This document shows positions 33,261 through 42,930 of a stretch of DNA of 64,000 nt, piece after piece (positions within the stretch are counted from its first letter, which is position 1; every line of letters begins with the position of its first letter). The notes under the pieces are model-generated. The model saw nothing but the letters and a program-made list of their open reading frames with translations. It did no database searches and was not told where the DNA came from. The DNA is from Microbacterium testaceum (GTDB taxonomy: Bacteria > Actinomycetota > Actinomycetes > Actinomycetales > Microbacteriaceae), in assembly GCF_003075375.1 (NCBI RefSeq), contig NZ_QDFT01000003.1:62029-126028 (forward strand), written 5' to 3'. A program made the translations under genes and the position numbers.

Positions 33261-33290
33261 GGATGCCGCGGCGGCGGGGCCGCGGCATCC
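33261..33290 (-). terminator. Terminator hairpin of the glycogen phosphorylase gene
   Basis: GGATGCCGCGG (33261-33271) and CCGCGGCATCC (33280-33290) form a perfect 11-bp stem with an eight-base loop, 8 bp past the stop codon. Confidence 0.75.
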
Positions 33291-33298
33291 AGAACCGC

Positions 33299-35794
33299 TC
33301 AGGACACCGGCGTGGCGTGCCAGATGCGGTCGAGGTAGTCGCGCATGGCCCGGTCGGACGAGAAGTAGCCGCTGCGGGCGACGTTCAGGATCGCCGAACG
33401 CACCCACGCGTCCTGGTCGGCGTACGCCGCGTCGACGCGCTCCTGGGCGTCGAGGTACGAGGCGAAGTCGGCGAGCGCCATGAAGCGGTCTTCGTACAGC
33501 AGGTTCGACACGAGCGGTTCGAAGACCGTGCGGTCGCCGTCCGAGAACGCGCCCGAGGCGATCAGGTCGATCGCGCTGCGCAGCCGCTCGTCGCCCTGGT
33601 AGACGTCCGCGGGGCGGTACCCCTCGGCCCACAGCGCCTCGACCTCGGGCTCGCTCATGCCGAACAGGAAGAAGTTGTCGTCGCCGACCAGCTTGCGGAT
33701 CTCGACGTTCGCGCCGTCGTCGGTGCCGATGGTGAGCGCGCCGTTCAGGGCGAGCTTCATGTTGCCCGTGCCGGACGCCTCTTTGCCGGCGAGCGAGATC
33801 TGCTCCGACAGGTCGGCGGCGGGGATGATGCCCTCGGCGAGGGTGACGTTGTAGTTCGCCGGGTACAGCACCTTGAGCTTGCCCTGCACGCGTTCGTCCC
33901 CGCTCACCACCTCGCCGACGGCGTTGATGAGGTGGATGATGCGCTTGGCCATGCCGTAGCCCGGGGCCGCCTTGGCGCCGAACAGGAAGGTGCGCGGCTG
34001 CACGGTGTCCACGTCGAGACGACCCGAGACGATGCCCTCGTAGGTGCTGACGATGTGCAGCACCTTGAGCGTCTGACGCTTGTACTCGTGCAGGCGCTTG
34101 ATCATGACGTCGAGCATGTGACCGTCGTCGAGGGGCTGGTCGCCGCGGGCCTCGAGCACGCGGGCGAAGCGGCGCTTGTTGGCGGCCTTGACCGCGGCGA
34201 ACCGCTCTCGGAAGTCGCCGTCGTCGGCGAGCGCCTCGAGGCCGCGCAGGCGCTCGAGGTCGACGGTCCAGCCCGCGCCGAGCGCCTCGGTGATGAGAGC
34301 CGAGAGATCGGGATTGGCCAGACGGAGGAAGCGGCGCGGGGTGACGCCGTTGGTGACGTTGGTGAACTTGTCGGGCCACATTTTGGCGAAGTCCTTCAGG
34401 ACGTTGTCGCGCAGCAGCTGCGAGTGCAGCTCGGCGACACCGTTCACCTTGGAGCCTGCGACCGTGGCGAGGTACGCCATGCGCACCGAGCGGTACGGGT
34501 GCTCGCCGATGATCGACATGTTGCGGATGAGCATCTCGTCGTCGCCGAAGCGCTCGCGCACTTCGAGCAGGAACTCGTCGTTGATGCGGTAGATGATCTC
34601 GAGGTGGCGCGGCAGCAGGCGCCCGAGCAGATCGACCGACCAGACCTCGAGGGCCTCGGGCAGCAGCGTGTGGCACGTGTACGCGAAGCACTTCTGCGTG
34701 ATGGCCCACGCGGCATCCCACTCGAGCTTCTTCTCGTCGACCAGCACGCGCATGAGCTCGGGCACGCCGATCACGGGGTGCGTGTCGTTGAGCTGGAAGA
34801 TCACGCGCTCCGGCAGCTTCTCGATGTCGAAGTCGTCGGGGAGCACGTTGTCGATGAAGTCGGCGATGGATGCCGCGACGAAGAAGTACTGCTGCTGCAG
34901 GCGCAGCTCCTTGCCCTGGGGCGTGGAGTCCTCGGGGTAGAGCACCTTCGAGATGTTCTCGGCGAAGGTCTGCGCGCGCACCGACTCGACGTAGTCGCCG
35001 GAGTTGAAGGTGTGCAGGTCGAAGGCGTTGGTGGCCACCGCGCGCCACAGGCGCAGGGTGTTCACGCGACCGTTGTGGTAGCCCGGGACCATCATGTTGT
35101 ACGGCACCGCGAGCACGTTCCACTCGGGCGCCCAGCGGGTGCGCTCGACGCCGCCGTCGTCGTAGGTCTCGGTGGTGCCGGCGAACGAGATGGTCTGCGC
35201 GGCCTCGGGGTGGGCGAAGTCCCACGGCGAGCCCATGCGCAGCCACGCGTCGGGCTGCTCGATCTGCTGCCCGTCGGCGAAGGCCTGGCGAAAGATGCCG
35301 TACTCGTAGCGGATGCCGTACCCGATCGCCGGGATGCTCATGGTCGCGAGCGAGTCGACGAAGCAGGCGGCCAGACGGCCGAGACCACCGTTGCCCAGCC
35401 CCGGCTCGATCTCGACGGCGCGCAGGTCGTCGATGTCGATGCCGCACTGCGCGAGCGCCTCGGTGGCGATGTCGGTCAGACGCGCGGCGAGCAGGTTGTT
35501 GTCGAGCTGACGACCGAGCAGGTACTCGGCCGAAAGGTAGCAGACGGTCTTGTTCTGCTGCGCCTTCTGCTGGGCCCGGTCGTCGAACCAGCGCGCCATC
35601 AGGTAGTCACGCACCGTGTAGGCCAGGGCCAGGTACTGGTCGTTGACGTCGGAGTTCGACAGGGTCACGCCCTGGTCGAAGTTGAGGTTCTGCAGGAACT
35701 GTTTCGCGAAGCCGTCGACGGATGCCGCGGGGGCGACGACCGGCGCGAGGGCCAGGGGGTGGGTCGGGCGCAGTTCGGGGGTGTTCTCGGGCAC
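33299..35794 (-). CDS. glgP: Glycogen/starch/alpha-glucan phosphorylase
   Basis: An 831-residue PLP enzyme releasing glucose 1-phosphate from alpha-1,4-glucan. Landmarks include VCYLSAEYLLGRQLDNNL, EIEPGLGNGGLGRLAACF, FQLNDTHPVIGVPELMR, TNVTNGVTPRRFL, and the PLP-lysine motif LAGKEASGTGNMKLALNGA near residue 680. Length matches the animal/E. coli-type group (about 800-840). Start GTG 35794 follows TACGGT by six bases and also has GGAG; the frame remains open to 36463 but that overlaps the divergent DUF1206 gene and is rejected. With pfkA at 15.5 kb it represents the glycolytic side of the window. Confidence 0.95.
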   Translation of the reverse strand: MPENTPELRPTHPLALAPVVAPAASVDGFAKQFLQNLNFDQGVTLSNSDVNDQYLALAYTVRDYLMARWFDDRAQQKAQQNKTVCYLSAEYLLGRQLDNNLLAARLTDIATEALAQCGIDIDDLRAVEIEPGLGNGGLGRLAACFVDSLATMSIPAIGYGIRYEYGIFRQAFADGQQIEQPDAWLRMGSPWDFAHPEAAQTISFAGTTETYDDGGVERTRWAPEWNVLAVPYNMMVPGYHNGRVNTLRLWRAVATNAFDLHTFNSGDYVESVRAQTFAENISKVLYPEDSTPQGKELRLQQQYFFVAASIADFIDNVLPDDFDIEKLPERVIFQLNDTHPVIGVPELMRVLVDEKKLEWDAAWAITQKCFAYTCHTLLPEALEVWSVDLLGRLLPRHLEIIYRINDEFLLEVRERFGDDEMLIRNMSIIGEHPYRSVRMAYLATVAGSKVNGVAELHSQLLRDNVLKDFAKMWPDKFTNVTNGVTPRRFLRLANPDLSALITEALGAGWTVDLERLRGLEALADDGDFRERFAAVKAANKRRFARVLEARGDQPLDDGHMLDVMIKRLHEYKRQTLKVLHIVSTYEGIVSGRLDVDTVQPRTFLFGAKAAPGYGMAKRIIHLINAVGEVVSGDERVQGKLKVLYPANYNVTLAEGIIPAADLSEQISLAGKEASGTGNMKLALNGALTIGTDDGANVEIRKLVGDDNFFLFGMSEPEVEALWAEGYRPADVYQGDERLRSAIDLIASGAFSDGDRTVFEPLVSNLLYEDRFMALADFASYLDAQERVDAAYADQDAWVRSAILNVARSGYFSSDRAMRDYLDRIWHATPVS

Positions 35795-35935
35795 TCTCCG
35801 ACCGTAATGAGTCCCGCGGCGTCTCGCCAAGGTGGAACCTGAACGACACACGATCTTCACCCGCGTGCCGCACGGGACGACGCCCGTCGCGCAACCGGAT
35901 TGTCGCCGGAGGACTCCAGCGCATACGGTGAGCCG

Positions 35936-36745
35936 ATGCCCTCCACCGCCCGGACCGCCGCTCGCGACGCCGAGGCGAACCCTGCTTTCCGGCTGGCTGC
36001 CCGCGCGGGCTACGCCGCCAACGGCATCCTGCATCTGCTCATCGGCGGCCTGGTCATCGCGGTCGGCCTGGGCGCGCAGGAGGACAGCGATCAGACGGGG
36101 GCCTTCCGCGCCCTCGCCGCCGCTCCCCTGGGCGCGGCGGCCCTGTGGGCCCTGGCGATCGGCCTGGTCGCCCTCGGCGGGTGGCATCTGCTGCAGGCCT
36201 TCGCTCCGCGGCGGTTGTCGGTGTGGCGGCGTCTCGCGCGGATCCTCGCCGAGTTGCCGCAGGGGCTGGTGTTCCTCGCGATCGGTCTGGTGTCGGCATC
36301 CGTCGCCCTGGGGGCCCGCCCGCGCGCCGAGCAGGCCGCGGAGGACCTCAGCCAGGGCGTGCTGACCTGGCCCATCGGCGGGGCGATCCTGGGCGCCGTC
36401 GGACTCGCCGTGGCCGGCGTGGGCATCGGTTTCGTGTGGATGGGCCTGCGTCGATCGTTCCACTCGAAGGTGCGCACACCGGACGGGCCGCGCGGCTTCG
36501 CGCTCACGACCCTGGGCGTCGTCGGCTTCGTCGCGAAGGGGATCGCGCTGATCGTCGTCGGCGTGCTGCTGGTGACCGCCGCGATCCGTGTCGAGCCCGA
36601 CACCGCGGGCGGACTCGACGGCGCCGTCGCTGCGGTCGTGGCCCTGCCGCTGGGACCGTTCCTGGCATGCCTGGTCGGCCTGGGCTTCCTCGCCTACGGG
36701 GTGTTCACGGTCTTCCGCGCCCGGTACGCCCGACTGGACGTGTGA
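35936..36745 (+). CDS. DUF1206 membrane protein
   Basis: A 269-residue protein with six hydrophobic segments in three two-helix repeats, each opening with a pattern like ARAGYAANGILHLLIGGLVI (residues about 22-41), typical of DUF1206. Function unknown. I place the start at ATG 35936 because TACGGT (35924-35929) lies six bases before it; an in-frame ATG at 35900 lies before that hexamer and would not be on the transcript. It diverges from glgP, whose own TACGGT hexamer is about 125 bp away, and converges on the aldo/keto reductase with a seven-base gap. Confidence 0.82.
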   Translation: MPSTARTAARDAEANPAFRLAARAGYAANGILHLLIGGLVIAVGLGAQEDSDQTGAFRALAAAPLGAAALWALAIGLVALGGWHLLQAFAPRRLSVWRRLARILAELPQGLVFLAIGLVSASVALGARPRAEQAAEDLSQGVLTWPIGGAILGAVGLAVAGVGIGFVWMGLRRSFHSKVRTPDGPRGFALTTLGVVGFVAKGIALIVVGVLLVTAAIRVEPDTAGGLDGAVAAVVALPLGPFLACLVGLGFLAYGVFTVFRARYARLDV

Positions 36746-36751
36746 CGGCCC

Positions 36752-37573
36752 TCAGTCCAGGTCGGGATCGCGACCCGTCCGCTCGCCCGTCTCGAGCCCG
36801 GCGATTTCAGCGTGATCGTCGGCGTCGAGCGTGAAGTCGAACACGTCGCCGTTCTCGCGGATCCGGTCCAGCGACACGGACTTGGGGAAGACGACGAGCC
36901 CGCGGTCGAGGTGCCAGCGGATGACGACCTGAGCCGGCGTCTTGCCGTACTTGTCGGCCAGGGTCGCCAGGACCGGTTCGTCCAACAGCCCGCCGCGCGC
37001 CAGCGGCGCCCACGCCTCGGTGACGATGCCGTTCGCCTCGTGCCAGGCGACGAGGTCGTCCTGGGGGAAGCGCGGGTGCAGCTCGACCTGGTTGACCACG
37101 GGCAGCACGCCCGTCTCGTCGCGCAGCCGCTCCAGGTGCGGCACCGAGAAGTTGCTGACGCCGATCGACGTCGCCCGCCCTTCCTGCTGCAATCGCAGCA
37201 GCGCCCGCCACGTGTCGACGTAGCGGTCGGCACTCGGGATGGGCCAGTGGATCAGATACAGGTCGACGCGGTCGAGGCCCAGCGCCGCGGCGCTGGTGTC
37301 GAAGGCGCGGAGCGTCTCGTCGAAGCCCTGATCGTCGTTCCACACCTTGGTGGTGACGAACACCTCGTCGCGATCGAGCCCCGAGGCCCGCAGCCCCGCG
37401 CCCACCTCGGCCTCGTTGCCGTAGAGCGCCGCGGTGTCGATGTGGCGGTAGCCCGCGGCGAGCGCCCCCTCGACGAGTCCGGCGGTGGTCTCGGCCGGCA
37501 CCTTGTAGGTGCCGACGCCGAGCTGGGGAATCGTGGAGCCGTCGGCGAGCGACAGGCGAGGGGCCGAGATCAT
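36752..37573 (-). CDS. Aldo/keto reductase
   Basis: A 273-residue NADPH-dependent reductase of the AKR5 type. The tetrad is visible: Asp and Tyr in HIDTAALYGNE, Lys in VTTKVWNDD and His in LIHWPIPS; the C-terminal VVFPKSVSLDRIREN binds the cofactor. Close relatives reduce 2,5-diketo-gluconate, methylglyoxal and other aldehydes; the physiological substrate is unknown. Start ATG 37573 follows TACCGT by seven bases. The frame is open further upstream but runs into the proS terminator. Confidence 0.9.
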   Translation of the reverse strand: MISAPRLSLADGSTIPQLGVGTYKVPAETTAGLVEGALAAGYRHIDTAALYGNEAEVGAGLRASGLDRDEVFVTTKVWNDDQGFDETLRAFDTSAAALGLDRVDLYLIHWPIPSADRYVDTWRALLRLQQEGRATSIGVSNFSVPHLERLRDETGVLPVVNQVELHPRFPQDDLVAWHEANGIVTEAWAPLARGGLLDEPVLATLADKYGKTPAQVVIRWHLDRGLVVFPKSVSLDRIRENGDVFDFTLDADDHAEIAGLETGERTGRDPDLD

Positions 37574-37610
37574 GGCATCCACGGTACCGGCGAACACCCT
37601 CCGGAACGGC

Positions 37611-37651
37611 GGAACGGCACCCCTTTCCCGCAGCGGGAGGGATGCCGTTCC
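37611..37651 (-). terminator. Terminator hairpin of proS
   Basis: GGAACGGCA (37611-37619) pairs with TGCCGTTCC (37643-37651), and CCCGC/GCGGG extend the stem inside; 9 bp past the proS stop codon. Confidence 0.7.
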
Positions 37652-37659
37652 GTCAGGCG

Positions 37660-39456
37660 TCAGCGCGTGAGCGCCGCCAGAGCGTCGTCGACGGACACGG
37701 TCTCGCGCTCGCCCGTGCGGCGGTCCCACAGCTCGACCTGCCCGTCGGCGGCGCCGCGACCCACGATGAGGATGCGCGGGATGCCGACGAGCTCGGCGTC
37801 GCCGAACTTGACCCCCGGAGAGACCTTGGGGCGGTCGTCGTAGAGCACGTCGAGGCCGGCGGACTCGAGCTGCTCCGAGACGGATGCCGCGAGCTCGAAG
37901 GCCACGGCGTCGCGCCCCGTGGCCACCACGTGCACGTCGAACGGGGCGACCGACTCGGGCCAGATGAGACCCTTCGCGTCGTTGTTGAGTTCGGCGATGA
38001 TGGCCAGGATGCGGGTGACCCCAATGCCGTACGAGCCCATCGTGACGGTGGCGAGCTTGCCGTTCTCGTCCAGGACCTTGAGCCCCAGGGCCTCGGCGTA
38101 CTTGCGGCCCAGCTGGAAGACGTGGCCGATCTCCATGCCGCGGGCCAGCTCCACCGGACCGGAGCCGTCGGGGGCGGGGTCGCCCGCGCGCACGGTCGAG
38201 ACCTCGACGAAGCCGTCGCCGACGAAGTCGCGGCCGGCGACGAGCGAGTGCACGTGCTTCTGGTCGATGTTGGCACCGGTGATCCAGGCGGTGCCGTCGA
38301 CCACGCGGGGGTCGAGCACGTAGCGGATCTTGGTCGCCGACTCCTCGCCCAGCACCGGACCGGTGGGCGACCAGGGGCCGATGTAGCCCTTGACCAGCAG
38401 CGGGTTCTTCGCGAAGTCCGCCTCGGTGGCCGCCTCGACCTCGGCCGGGGCGAAGGCGACCTCGACGCGCTTGTCGTCGACGTCGCGGTCACCGGGCAGG
38501 CCCACGACGACGAGCTCGCGCGTGCCGTCGAGATGCGTGAGGGCGAGCACCACGTTCTTCAGCGTGTGCGCGGCGGTCCACTCGACGGCGTCGGCCGTGG
38601 CGGGACCGGCGATACCGGGGGCCGGTGCGGCCAGGTGCGCGTTGGAGTGATCGACGAGGGTGGCGATCGTGGGGGTGTTCGGCGAGTCGAAGACGACCGG
38701 CTCGGGCCGACCCTCGATCGGCAGCGCGTCGGGGACGACCGTGGTGAACGCCTCGACGTTGGCCGCGTAGCCTCCGGCCGAGCGGACGAAGGTGTCCTCG
38801 CCGATCGGGGTCGGGTGCAGGAACTCCTCGGACTTCGAGCCGCCCATCGCGCCGGCGTCGGCGGCGACGATGACGTACTCGAGGCCCAGGCGGGTGAAGA
38901 TCCGCTCGTAGGCATCGCGCTGAGCCTGGTACGAGGCGTCGAGACCGGCATCCGTCGCGTCGAACGAGTACGCGTCCTTCATCGTGAACTCGCGACCGCG
39001 CAGGAGGCCGGCGCGGGGGCGCGCCTCGTCGCGGTACTTGTCCTGGATCTGGTAGATCGTCAGGGGCAGGTCCTTGTACGACGAGTACAGGTCCTTCACC
39101 AGCAGGGTGAACATCTCCTCGTGCGTGGGCGCGAGCAGGTAGTCGGCCCCCTTGCGGTCCTGCAGGCGGAACAGCGCGTCGCCGTACTCCTCCCAGCGGC
39201 CCGTCACCTCGTACGGCTCGCGCGGCAGGAGCGCCGGGAAGTGCACCTCGAATGCTCCGGCGTTCGCCATCTCTTCGCGGACGACCGCCTCGATCTTGGC
39301 CTTGACCCTCAGGCCGAGCGGCAGCCAGGCGAAGACGCCGGGGGCGTTGCGACGGATGTATCCGGCGCGCACGAGCAGGCGGTGGCTCGTGACCTCGGCA
39401 TCCGAGGGATCTTCGCGGAGCGTGCGGAGGAAGTAGTTCGACAGACGGGTGACCAC
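37660..39456 (-). CDS. proS: Prolyl-tRNA synthetase, bacterial type
   Basis: A 598-residue class II synthetase. It has motif 1 in the N-terminal [19 protein letters not shown], motif 2 in [19 protein letters not shown], an editing insertion of about 180 residues between motifs 2 and 3, motif 3 in [13 protein letters not shown] and the C-terminal anticodon domain [13 protein letters not shown]. Start GTG 39456 is chosen over the frame's ATG at 39516 because TAGACT (39465-39470 on the plus strand as AGTCTA) lies eight bases upstream and the ATG is inside the divergent neighbour's start region. It is the next backbone gene after ispG. Confidence 0.95.
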   Translation of the reverse strand: MVTRLSNYFLRTLREDPSDAEVTSHRLLVRAGYIRRNAPGVFAWLPLGLRVKAKIEAVVREEMANAGAFEVHFPALLPREPYEVTGRWEEYGDALFRLQDRKGADYLLAPTHEEMFTLLVKDLYSSYKDLPLTIYQIQDKYRDEARPRAGLLRGREFTMKDAYSFDATDAGLDASYQAQRDAYERIFTRLGLEYVIVAADAGAMGGSKSEEFLHPTPIGEDTFVRSAGGYAANVEAFTTVVPDALPIEGRPEPVVFDSPNTPTIATLVDHSNAHLAAPAPGIAGPATADAVEWTAAHTLKNVVLALTHLDGTRELVVVGLPGDRDVDDKRVEVAFAPAEVEAATEADFAKNPLLVKGYIGPWSPTGPVLGEESATKIRYVLDPRVVDGTAWITGANIDQKHVHSLVAGRDFVGDGFVEVSTVRAGDPAPDGSGPVELARGMEIGHVFQLGRKYAEALGLKVLDENGKLATVTMGSYGIGVTRILAIIAELNNDAKGLIWPESVAPFDVHVVATGRDAVAFELAASVSEQLESAGLDVLYDDRPKVSPGVKFGDAELVGIPRILIVGRGAADGQVELWDRRTGERETVSVDDALAALTR

Positions 39457-39464
39457 GAGAGTCG

Positions 39465-39500
39465 AGTCTAGGGCGCGGCGGTGGCGGCCTCCCTTATCGT
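39465..39500. promoter_or_regulatory. Interdigitated divergent promoters of proS and the HExxH gene
   Basis: Minus-strand TAGACT (39465-39470) serves proS and plus-strand TATCGT (39495-39500) serves the gene at 39507. Only 24 bp separate them, so each -35 position overlaps the other's -10. Confidence 0.5.
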
Positions 39501-39506
39501 GAGCAC

Positions 39507-40304
39507 ATGCGCGCACGGTGGACCCTCGTCCTGGGATTCTCGCTCGCCCTGCTCGTCGGGGTGGGCGCGTGGGTCGGCGTCTCGGCCCTGGGCGGGGACG
39601 ACCCGCGCTCCCCCGCCCCCACCGACGGGGACTTCGCCATCACCGCGTCGTACCGCCTGACCCCCGACGGCGCGCTCGACCCCTCACCCGACGAGCGCGC
39701 GCAACGCGTCTGGGACGACTTCGTGCGCGTCGCCACCCCCGCCTTCGTGCGCTCGGACGTGACGACCTACCGCGTCGGCGACGATGCCGGCAGCGACACC
39801 CTCGCCTACGTCATCAGCGACGACGACGATCCGACGCGATGGGCGTTCGCCGCGAACCTGGCCTTCGCCGACGACCCGCGGCTGCTGCTGACCACCCTCG
39901 TCCACGAGTACGCGCACCTGCTGAGCCTGGGCGTCGACGATGTCGACACCGATGCCTCGACCTGCGACACCGAGTGGACCGGGGCCGGATGCCTGTCGGC
40001 GGACTCCGATCTGCAGCGCTTCGCCGAGCGCTTCTGGGCCGGGTACGACGACGCGCCGGCGCGCGACAACCTCGACACCGACGTGGGCACCGCGTTCTAC
40101 GCCGCGCACGAGGCGGACTTCGTCAGCGACTACGCCGCCACCAACGCCTCGGAGGACTTCGCCGAGACCTTCGCCACGTTCGTCCTCGAGCCCGAGATCG
40201 TCGGCGACTCGGTCCTGGCCGACAAGTTCCGGTACTTCGCCGAGCTGCCCGAGTACGCCGGGGCCCGCGAACGCATCCGGGCGGAGTTCTCCCTCGGCTC
40301 CTGA
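39507..40304 (+). CDS. Putative membrane-anchored zinc metallopeptidase (HExxH)
   Basis: A 265-residue protein with an N-terminal signal-anchor (residues about 7-28, no lipobox) and an extracytoplasmic domain. The zinc motif [12 protein letters not shown] lies at residues about 133-144, and [17 protein letters not shown] about 75 residues later can supply the third ligand Glu, the layout of gluzincin-like peptidases. I recognise no named family, and two Cys near residue 150-165 could form a disulfide. Start ATG 39507 follows TATCGT by six bases. Substrate and role unknown. Confidence 0.7.
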   Translation: MRARWTLVLGFSLALLVGVGAWVGVSALGGDDPRSPAPTDGDFAITASYRLTPDGALDPSPDERAQRVWDDFVRVATPAFVRSDVTTYRVGDDAGSDTLAYVISDDDDPTRWAFAANLAFADDPRLLLTTLVHEYAHLLSLGVDDVDTDASTCDTEWTGAGCLSADSDLQRFAERFWAGYDDAPARDNLDTDVGTAFYAAHEADFVSDYAATNASEDFAETFATFVLEPEIVGDSVLADKFRYFAELPEYAGARERIRAEFSLGS

Positions 40305-40331
40305 CCGCCGACGCGCCGCTCCGGGACGGCG

Positions 40332-41510
40332 TCAGCGCGGGCCGCGCCCGACGTGCAGCACCCCGCGCACCGCCAGCCCGGCCAGGAGCGCCCAGAACGC
40401 CGCGCTCACCCCGAACACGGCGATCCCGGATGCCGCGACCAGGAACGTCACCACGGCCGGCACCCGCTCGCCGGGGTCGTCGATGGCCTGCTGCACCGCC
40501 GACCCGAACGCACCGAACAGCGCCACACCGGCCACCGCCGGGATCACCCCGGCCGGCGCGAGCAGCACGACGGCGGCGAACGCCGCCGACAGCGCGCCGA
40601 GGACGAGGTAGGTGCCCCCGGCGGACAGGCCGGCCACCCACCGTCGTCGCGGGTCCGGGTGGGCGTCGGGGCCGGCGGCGATAGCGGCGCTGATCGCCCC
40701 GAGGTTCATCGCGTGTCCGCCGAAGCCCGCGGCGGCCGCCGAACCCAGCCCGGTGACGAGCATCGCGGGACGCCACGGGATCGTGTAGCCGAGGCTGCGC
40801 ATCACGGCGACCCCCGGGACGTTCTGCGACGCCATCGTCACGACGAACAGCGGCAGGGCGATACCCACGACCGCTCCCACGGTGAGCGTCGGTGCGGTGA
40901 ACTCCAGCCGCGGCAGCAGGGTCGCGGCATCCGTCCCCGCGCCCGTGCGCGAGAGCTCGACGGCGACCACGACGATCGCCGTCACGAACGCCAGCGGCAC
41001 GGCCCACCGGGGCAGGATCCGGGATGCCACCAGCCACACGATCAGCACCGGCGCCACGCCCCACGGGTCGTCGACGAGACCGGTGAACGGCGCCACGCAC
41101 AGCGGCAGCAGGACGCCCGCGAGCATGGCCTGCGCGATCGAGGGAGGGATCCGGGCGATGAGAGCCCCGAGCGGGGGGAACAGCGCCGTGCACAGGATCA
41201 GGCCCGCCGAGACGAAGAAGCCCCCGACCACGGCCGACCAGCCCCCGTCGATCGCCCCCGTGGCCGCGAGCAGAGCCGCACCCGGGGTCGACCACGCGAC
41301 GGTGATCGGCAGACGGTGGCGTCCGGCCAGCACGATGCACCCGATGCCGACCACGAGGGTGATGGCCAGCAGTCCGCTCGCGGCCTGCTCGGCGGTCGCG
41401 CCGACCGCGCGCAGCCCCGTCAAGACGACGGCGAAGGTGCTCGTGAAGCCGACCAGGGCGGTGACGACGCCCGCGACGAGCGGGCGAGCGAGGGAGACGT
41501 CGGAAGCCAT
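40332..41510 (-). CDS. BenE-family benzoate/proton symporter
   Basis: A 392-residue membrane protein with about twelve helices. The N-terminal VVTALVGFTSTFAVVLTGLR and the repeat-specific WSTPGAALLA and TMASQNVPGVAVMRSLGY match the BenE family (PF03594), described as benzoate uptake carriers. No benzoate catabolic gene is nearby, so the substrate may be another aromatic acid. The start ATG 41510 has GGAGG upstream, and TAGCGT ten bases before it. Confidence 0.88.
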   Translation of the reverse strand: MASDVSLARPLVAGVVTALVGFTSTFAVVLTGLRAVGATAEQAASGLLAITLVVGIGCIVLAGRHRLPITVAWSTPGAALLAATGAIDGGWSAVVGGFFVSAGLILCTALFPPLGALIARIPPSIAQAMLAGVLLPLCVAPFTGLVDDPWGVAPVLIVWLVASRILPRWAVPLAFVTAIVVVAVELSRTGAGTDAATLLPRLEFTAPTLTVGAVVGIALPLFVVTMASQNVPGVAVMRSLGYTIPWRPAMLVTGLGSAAAAGFGGHAMNLGAISAAIAAGPDAHPDPRRRWVAGLSAGGTYLVLGALSAAFAAVVLLAPAGVIPAVAGVALFGAFGSAVQQAIDDPGERVPAVVTFLVAASGIAVFGVSAAFWALLAGLAVRGVLHVGRGPR

Positions 41511-41564
41511 GAGGCCTCCGACGCTATCGGACCGCGGCGCCTCGTCCCGCCGGCCGGGGCCGGG

Positions 41565-42716
41565 TCAGGCCGTGATGACCTGGGCCGTGCCGGTCGCGGC
41601 GTCGGGCCCCATCTCGTCGGCGAGGCGGTTCGCCTCTTCGATGAGGGTCTGGACGATCTCGGCCTCGGGCACGGTCTTGATGACCTGGCCCTTGACGAAG
41701 ATCTGGCCCTTGCCGTTGCCCGACGCGACGCCCAGGTCGGCGTCGCGCGCCTCGCCCGGGCCGTTCACGACGCAGCCCATGACGGCCACGCGCAGCGGCA
41801 CGGTCATGTCCTTCAGACCCTCGGTGACGTTGTCGGCGAGCGAGTACACGTCCACCTGCGCGCGACCGCACGAGGGGCAGGACACGATCTCGAGCTTGCG
41901 CTCGCGCAGGTTGAGGGACTGCAGGATCTGGTGGCCGACCTTGACCTCTTCGGCGGGCGGGGCCGACAGCGACACGCGGATGGTGTCGCCGATGCCCTCG
42001 GAGAGCAGGATGCCGAAGGCCGTGGCGCTCTTGATGGTGCCCTGGAACGCGGGGCCGGCCTCGGTCACGCCGAGGTGCAGGGGCCAGTCGCCCCGCTCGG
42101 CGAGCAGGCGGTAGGCCTTGACCATGACGACGGGGTCGTTGTGCTTGACCGAGATCTTGAAGTCGTGGAAGTCGTGCTCCTCGAACAGCGAGGCCTCCCA
42201 GACGGCGCTCTCGACGAGCGCCTCGGGGGTCGCCTTGCCGTACTTCTCGAGCAGTCGACGGTCGAGCGAACCGGCGTTCACGCCGATGCGCAGCGAGACG
42301 CCCGCGTCCTTGGCGGCCTTGGCGATCGCACCGACCTGGTCGTCGAACTTGCGGATGTTGCCGGGGTTCACGCGCACCGCGCCGCACCCGGCGTCGATGG
42401 CCTGGAAGACGTACTTCGGCTGGAAGTGGATGTCGGCGATGACGGGGATCTGACTCTTCTTCGCGATGATGTGCAGCACGTCGGCGTCGTCCTGCGAGGG
42501 CACGGCGACACGCACGATCTCGCACCCGGATGCCGTCAGCTCGGCGATCTGCTGCAGGGTGGCGTTGATGTTGGTCGTCGGCGTCGTCGTCATCGACTGC
42601 ACGCTCACGGGGGCGTCGCCTCCGACGAGCACCTTGCCGACCCGGATCTGACGGGTCTTGCGACGGGGAGCGAGGGTCTCCGGCACGCGGGGCATTCCGA
42701 GATTCACAGCAGGCAC
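41565..42716 (-). CDS. ispG: (E)-4-hydroxy-3-methylbut-2-enyl-diphosphate synthase
   Basis: A 383-residue iron-sulfur enzyme for the penultimate step of the MEP isoprenoid pathway. The TIM barrel starts at [20 protein letters not shown]; the C-terminal cluster-binding part has Cys residues in [14 protein letters not shown] and the [15 protein letters not shown] motif. Start GTG 42716 follows TAGGCT by six bases. Together with dxr (48074) and the site-2 protease (44878) it forms the conserved dxr-protease-ispG trio, here split by two plus-strand genes. Confidence 0.96.
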   Translation of the reverse strand: MPAVNLGMPRVPETLAPRRKTRQIRVGKVLVGGDAPVSVQSMTTTPTTNINATLQQIAELTASGCEIVRVAVPSQDDADVLHIIAKKSQIPVIADIHFQPKYVFQAIDAGCGAVRVNPGNIRKFDDQVGAIAKAAKDAGVSLRIGVNAGSLDRRLLEKYGKATPEALVESAVWEASLFEEHDFHDFKISVKHNDPVVMVKAYRLLAERGDWPLHLGVTEAGPAFQGTIKSATAFGILLSEGIGDTIRVSLSAPPAEEVKVGHQILQSLNLRERKLEIVSCPSCGRAQVDVYSLADNVTEGLKDMTVPLRVAVMGCVVNGPGEARDADLGVASGNGKGQIFVKGQVIKTVPEAEIVQTLIEEANRLADEMGPDAATGTAQVITA

Positions 42717-42791
42717 GCGCTCAGCCTACGCCGCCCGCGCTGAACGGAGTCCGAACCGGCTGCGAAAGCTCTCTGTGATAGGTTCGGCGCC

Positions 42792-42827
42792 ATGCGCGCG
42801 CACTGCAGTTGGTGGCCCACCGTCTAG
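42792..42827 (+). CDS. Tryptophan leader peptide
   Basis: An 11-codon frame, MRAHCSWWPTV, ending in TAG. Two adjacent TGG codons in so short a peptide, right before a terminator hairpin and an anthranilate synthase gene, mark it as a trp leader. TAGGTT (42779-42784) lies seven bases before the ATG, so the transcript probably starts at the leader peptide itself. When charged tRNA-Trp is scarce the ribosome would stall at the Trp codons. Confidence 0.88.
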   Translation: MRAHCSWWPTV

Positions 42828-42887
42828 GCGGTGAGCTCGCGTGCGACAGACCGCCCTCCCTCGGGATCCGGGCGGTCTTCGTGTTTT
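42817..42887 (+). promoter_or_regulatory. Trp attenuator: competing hairpins and terminator
   Basis: Segment 1 CACCG (ending the leader peptide) can pair with segment 2 CGGTG; segment 2 GGCGGT (42827-42832) can instead pair with segment 3 ACCGCC (42850-42855), giving the antiterminator; segment 3 as AGACCGCCC (42848-42856) pairs perfectly with segment 4 GGGCGGTCT (42870-42878) to form the terminator, followed by a short T run (42884-42887). The stall at the Trp codons would expose segment 2 and favour the antiterminator. Confidence 0.85.
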
Positions 42888-42930
42888 CGGCGGCCGCACA
42901 GGACCCTCGCTCACAGACGGAAGTACTTCG

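Noticed and set aside
39457..39516. ATG start at 39516 for proS
   Set aside because: It would overlap the first codons of the divergent gene and lies upstream of the TAGACT element that fits the GTG start at 39456.
42841..42930. Earlier GTG start for the anthranilate synthase gene
   Set aside because: It lies within the antiterminator/terminator region of the Trp attenuator. The ATG at 42931 gives the normal protein.
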